DNA of 8,340 bases from a bacterium. GTDB lineage: Bacteria > Cyanobacteriota > Sericytochromatia > S15B-MN24 > VGJW01. The position numbers and the translations under genes were made by a program. Location of the stretch: contig JAJYIO010000085.1 in the NCBI GenBank assembly GCA_021790035.1, forward strand, positions 1 to 8,340. The letters run 5' to 3'. A model generated the notes under the pieces. That model was not told where the DNA came from. It made no database searches and worked only from the letters and a program-made list of their open reading frames with translations. Below are positions 6,782 to 8,340 of the stretch, one piece after another (position 1 is the first letter of the stretch; each line of letters begins with the position of its first letter).

Positions 6782-6810
6782 GAGGCGCCGGCCACCAGGA
6801 CCGACGCCTC
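6782..6810 (-). terminator. Stem-loop after the recombinase gene (possible weak terminator or RNA-processing hairpin)
   Basis: Fourteen bases past the recombinase TAG the transcript can form a 10-base-pair stem (GAGGCGUCGG with CCGGCGCCUC, one U-G pair) around a nine-base loop. Only four U residues follow, four bases beyond the stem, directly before the GGAGG of the next gene. That is weak for an intrinsic terminator, so partial termination or mRNA processing is equally possible. Confidence 0.4.
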
Positions 6811-6824
6811 GACGCGGTTGCCGT

Positions 6825-7535
6825 CTACGCTGGCTTGCGGTCGAGGATCAGCGAAATCTGCTGGGCGGTGAACGGTTTGCCGTTGCGGGCCACCTCGCCG
6901 ACCTCGGCCAGCAGGGCGGAAATCTGCCGGAGGCTGTTGCCAGATTCGCGAAGGATGCGCATCTGGTCGATCACGGCAAGCTCGTCGACATTCGGCTCGA
7001 TGTGCTTCTTGTCGGCTGCGAGCTGGAACCCATAGGGCACGTTCCCCGTGCGCTCGCCACGGGCCTTCTTGGCGGCCAGGGCGGCCTTCGTGCGGCCTCG
7101 AATGATGGCCCGCTCGTACTGTGCGAAGGCGTCCATCATCTGGCGCATCAGGGTCGCCTCAGGGCCGTCGCCATTTCCAGCCCCGTCGGACGACAGGATC
7201 TGCGCCCCGTTGCGCTCAACCAGGCGCTCGATCATGGCGGCCGTCATCGTGTCGCGAGCCATGCGGTCGCGCTTGGCCACCAGGAGGACGCCAGCGCCGT
7301 GCTCGGTCAGCGCATCGATCGCCGCCAGCAAACCAGGCCTCTTGTCGAGGCTTGCGGCGCCCGAAATCCCAAGATCCTCGTGGATCTCGACGAGTTGAGC
7401 GCGATTCGTGTCGCACCACCGCTCGAGGGCGGCGCGCTGCGCCTCGGGTCCGAGGTGCTGGTCGTCGGTCGAAACACGGATGTAACCGATGACGAGAGTC
7501 GAGGCTCCGAGGGCGACCTTGCGGCGAGGGCTCAC
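6825..7535 (-). CDS. Small serine recombinase (resolvase/invertase family)
   Basis: This 236-residue DNA strand-exchange enzyme would cut both strands at paired sites through a serine-DNA linkage. The N-terminal resolvase domain (about residues 14-155) shows YIRVST with catalytic Ser22 and Arg20, then DKRPGL, then KRDRMARD with the conserved Asp90, Arg91 and Arg94. Dimer-helix sequence YERAIIRGRTKAA follows. Residues about 165-234 (NVPYGFQ, LRESGNSLRQISALLAEVG, NGKPFTAQQISLIL) match the start of the 'Recombinase' DNA-binding domain with a helix-turn-helix. It is longer than typical Tn3-type resolvases (about 185 residues) but lacks the zinc ribbon and coiled coil of large serine integrases (450-600 residues). 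The start is GTG with AAAGGAG upstream. The gene has its own promoter and a stem-loop after its stop. Possible roles are resolution of genome multimers, inversion, or a mobile cassette; nothing here shows that it integrates the phage. Confidence 0.9.
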   Translation of the reverse strand: MSPRRKVALGASTLVIGYIRVSTDDQHLGPEAQRAALERWCDTNRAQLVEIHEDLGISGAASLDKRPGLLAAIDALTEHGAGVLLVAKRDRMARDTMTAAMIERLVERNGAQILSSDGAGNGDGPEATLMRQMMDAFAQYERAIIRGRTKAALAAKKARGERTGNVPYGFQLAADKKHIEPNVDELAVIDQMRILRESGNSLRQISALLAEVGEVARNGKPFTAQQISLILDRKPA

Positions 7536-7542
7536 TGACAGG

Positions 7543-7549
7543 CTCCTTT
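7543..7549 (-). promoter_or_regulatory. Ribosome binding site of the recombinase (GTG start)
   Basis: AAAGGAG on the minus strand, seven bases before GTG 7535. It supports the non-ATG start. Identical AAAGGAG sites precede the 452 start and the internal 2652 start. Confidence 0.7.
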
Positions 7550-7564
7550 CGAGTCGGTGAGCCT

Positions 7565-7593
7565 ATTCTAGCTTGTCTAAAGCCCTTCGTCAA
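7565..7593 (-). promoter_or_regulatory. Primary-sigma-type promoter of the recombinase gene
   Basis: On the minus strand, TTGACG (7588-7593) and TAGAAT (7565-7570) are separated by exactly 17 bases. This is close to the TTGACA / TATAAT consensus recognised by primary sigma factors. Transcription would start near 7558, leaving a leader of about 22 bases before GTG 7535 with an AAAGGAG ribosome site inside it. The surrounding 80 bases (7551-7630) are 47.5% G+C, clearly lower than the coding DNA around them. It implies that the recombinase can be expressed independently of the late operon. Confidence 0.65.
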
Positions 7594-7599
7594 TAGACA
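7574..7599. repeat. Res-like dyad TGTCTA-N14-TAGACA in the recombinase promoter
   Basis: Perfect 6-base inverted arms lie 14 bases apart, giving a 26-base unit; about 8 of 13 positions per half-site are symmetrical. Resolvase binding subsites of the Tn3/gamma-delta class are 25-34 bases long and typically begin and end with TGTC and GACA. The dyad contains the whole -35 box (7588-7593) and most of the spacer. A third element, GCTTGTC at 7603-7609, directly repeats 7571-7577 at a distance of 32 bases, about three helical turns. If the recombinase binds here, it would repress its own promoter, as resolvases do. No experiment or alignment supports this yet. Confidence 0.4.
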
Positions 7600-7614
7600 C
7601 TCGCTTGTCGGGTC

Positions 7615-7636
7615 AAGGTTAAATCGACTTAACCTT
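7615..7636. repeat. 22-bp palindrome over the terS stop codon (possible operator or recombinase site)
   Basis: Two perfect 8-base arms, AAGGTTAA and TTAACCTT, flank a six-base centre whose inner TCGA is also symmetrical, so 20 of 22 positions obey dyad symmetry. The left arm on the coding strand contains the terS TAA. The palindrome lies about 22 bases upstream of the recombinase -35 box. The stem is AT-rich and no T-run follows it, so an intrinsic terminator is unlikely. A binding site for a dimeric protein, such as a repressor or the adjacent recombinase, fits better. This is inferred from symmetry and position only. Confidence 0.55.
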
Positions 7637-8171
7637 CATTCTTGGCCGCCTGTCGATCGACCTCGACGGCCTCGACGTCGATCACGTCGACCTGCGGCAG
7701 GCCGAGTTCGGCCAGCGCCTTGGGACCTCCCAGCGCGGTCGCAATCTCGCGCATCCGCGAGTGACGCTCCTCCTGCGTGTGCCGGACCTCGATCGAGACC
7801 TTCGACGACGTCTCGATCCGGTCGGCCCAGCGCTCCGAGCGACGGTTCTTGAGAGTGAAGATCGTCGCGACGATGTTCTGCTTGCGGACCTGCGCCTTGA
7901 GGCTGTTCTCGGCCAGGTCGGCGAGATCCTCGTCGGCAACCTCCAGGGCGTTGCGCCACGCCTCGGCGAAGGCAGGGTCGTCGTTGCGCCAGATCCGCGC
8001 CGTCGACCGGTGAATGCCGATCGCCTGGCAGGCCGCGCCGACGGTGCCGAACTCCTCGAGGGCCGCGACGAACCGGGCCTTGGCCTCGGGCGTGCACTTG
8101 TCCATGCCGGAACCGGCGTGCGGCGGCTTTTTGGTGGCAAGCGATTTTGGCGTGTGTGCTGCCTTCGCCAT
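7629..8171 (-). CDS. terS: Terminase small subunit
   Basis: This 180-residue protein is the DNA-recognition subunit of the packaging terminase. It binds the phage packaging site and delivers DNA to the large subunit. Residues about 1-30 are a basic, Pro/Lys-rich tail. Residues about 33-62 form a helix-turn-helix (FVAALEEFGTVGAACQAIGI followed by HRSTARIWR), with a further helical stretch to about 95. TIFTLKNRRSERWADR (103-118) is a recurring motif of small terminases with this architecture. An acidic tail, VDVIDVEAVEVD, follows. Starting at ATG 8171 gives a strong GAGGAGG Shine-Dalgarno six bases upstream. Its stop codon lies inside a 22-base palindrome. The cognate large subunit is two genes downstream, separated from it by a recombinase and a 55-residue gene, which is unusual because terS and terL are usually adjacent. 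Confidence 0.88.
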   Translation of the reverse strand: MAKAAHTPKSLATKKPPHAGSGMDKCTPEAKARFVAALEEFGTVGAACQAIGIHRSTARIWRNDDPAFAEAWRNALEVADEDLADLAENSLKAQVRKQNIVATIFTLKNRRSERWADRIETSSKVSIEVRHTQEERHSRMREIATALGGPKALAELGLPQVDVIDVEAVEVDRQAAKNEG

Positions 8172-8176
8172 GATCG

Positions 8177-8183
8177 CCTCCTC
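8177..8183 (-). promoter_or_regulatory. Ribosome binding site of terS
   Basis: GAGGAGG on the minus strand, five bases before the ATG at 8171 when counted from the last G. It fixes the start of the terminase small subunit. Confidence 0.75.
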
Positions 8184-8189
8184 GTGCCC

Positions 8190-8340
8190 TTATCCCTCGA
8201 CGGGAATCCTGATGATGCTTTGCGGCACGTCTCCGACCAGAGCTCCGGCCTCGAAGCGATCGAGGGCTTCGCTCAGCGATGGCATCTTGTGATGCCTGTC
8301 GCCGTCGGTGCCCTCGTACAAGGTGCCGTCGATAAGCCAC
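8190..8340 (-). CDS. C-terminal end of an unrecognised phage gene (partial)
   Basis: An open frame enters from the right edge and ends at TAA (8190-8192). It supplies the last 49 residues, from WLIDGTLYEG to RIPVEG. Third codon positions are mostly G or C, as in the neighbouring genes. The stop lies 18 bases before the terminase small-subunit start, the spacing expected within one operon. I do not recognise the family. The fragment is soluble in character, with no membrane segment. Its position directly before terS suggests a late-gene or regulatory phage protein, but that is context only. The frame that stays open through this stretch and on into terS in another register is arginine-rich and looks like a shadow. 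Confidence 0.6.
   Translation of the reverse strand, partial: WLIDGTLYEGTDGDRHHKMPSLSEALDRFEAGALVGDVPQSIIRIPVEG

Noticed and set aside
6601..6795. 64-codon minus-strand frame before terL
   Set aside because: No ribosome site and biased composition. The overlapping 55-codon frame at 6764-6597 has GGAGG at the right distance and is preferred.
6825..7535. Recombinase as the phage integrase
   Set aside because: It lacks the zinc ribbon and coiled-coil region of large serine integrases, and no attachment site or tRNA is visible. The integrase role cannot be excluded but is not supported.
8014..8292. Plus-strand frame opposite terS and the upstream gene
   Set aside because: No ribosome site and no recognisable domain. 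It lies across two minus-strand genes and their ribosome site.
7636..8340. Long minus-strand frame overlapping terS in another register
   Set aside because: It is extremely arginine- and glycine-rich, has no ribosome site, and overlaps terS, which has a clear helix-turn-helix, plus the better-supported partial gene at 8190-8340.

Overview
The window is the packaging and head-assembly module of a tailed double-stranded DNA phage (Caudoviricetes type) or of a prophage. All genes lie on the minus strand, so they read from the right end of the window to the left. The DNA is GC-rich (about two thirds G+C by eye). The genes end in G or C at most third codon positions, and most have strong Shine-Dalgarno sequences (AAAGGAG, GAGGAGG, AGGAGG). 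The host is therefore a high-GC bacterium that uses canonical ribosome binding. I cannot name the host or say whether the element is integrated: no host gene, attachment site or tRNA is visible.

In transcription order the genes are:
- the C-terminus of an unrecognised gene (8190-8340);
- terminase small subunit (8171-7629);
- a small serine recombinase with its own promoter (7535-6825);
- a 55-residue gene (6764-6597);
- terminase large subunit (6619-4937);
- HK97-type portal (4877-3498);
- prohead protease with a C-terminal scaffold-like region (3486-2089), containing a likely nested scaffold start at 2652;
- major capsid protein of the DUF5309 / SU10-like type (2007-862);
- a small unrecognised protein (802-500);
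- a probable virion-surface protein (452-54);
- the first 14 codons of another gene (44 to the left edge).

Together these give DNA recognition and cutting (TerS/TerL), the packaging vertex (portal), procapsid assembly and maturation (protease/scaffold, major capsid protein) and decoration. Genes are packed tightly, with gaps of 0 to 92 bases; no stretch longer than 100 bases lacks a gene.

Three parts go beyond a routine head module. First, the recombinase sits between terS and terL. It has a near-consensus primary-sigma promoter (TTGACG, 17 bases, TAGAAT), an upstream region of only 47.5% G+C containing two dyads, and a stem-loop just after its stop codon. This looks like a self-contained (moron-like) insertion into the packaging genes. 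Second, the protease gene has an internal ATG behind AAAGGAG. The predicted 187-residue nested product carries nine cysteines within 27 residues followed by a histidine cluster, which is unusual for a scaffold. Third, three intergenic gaps contain long stem-loops whose only non-Watson-Crick pair is G-U in the minus-strand transcript. This suggests that the structures act in mRNA.
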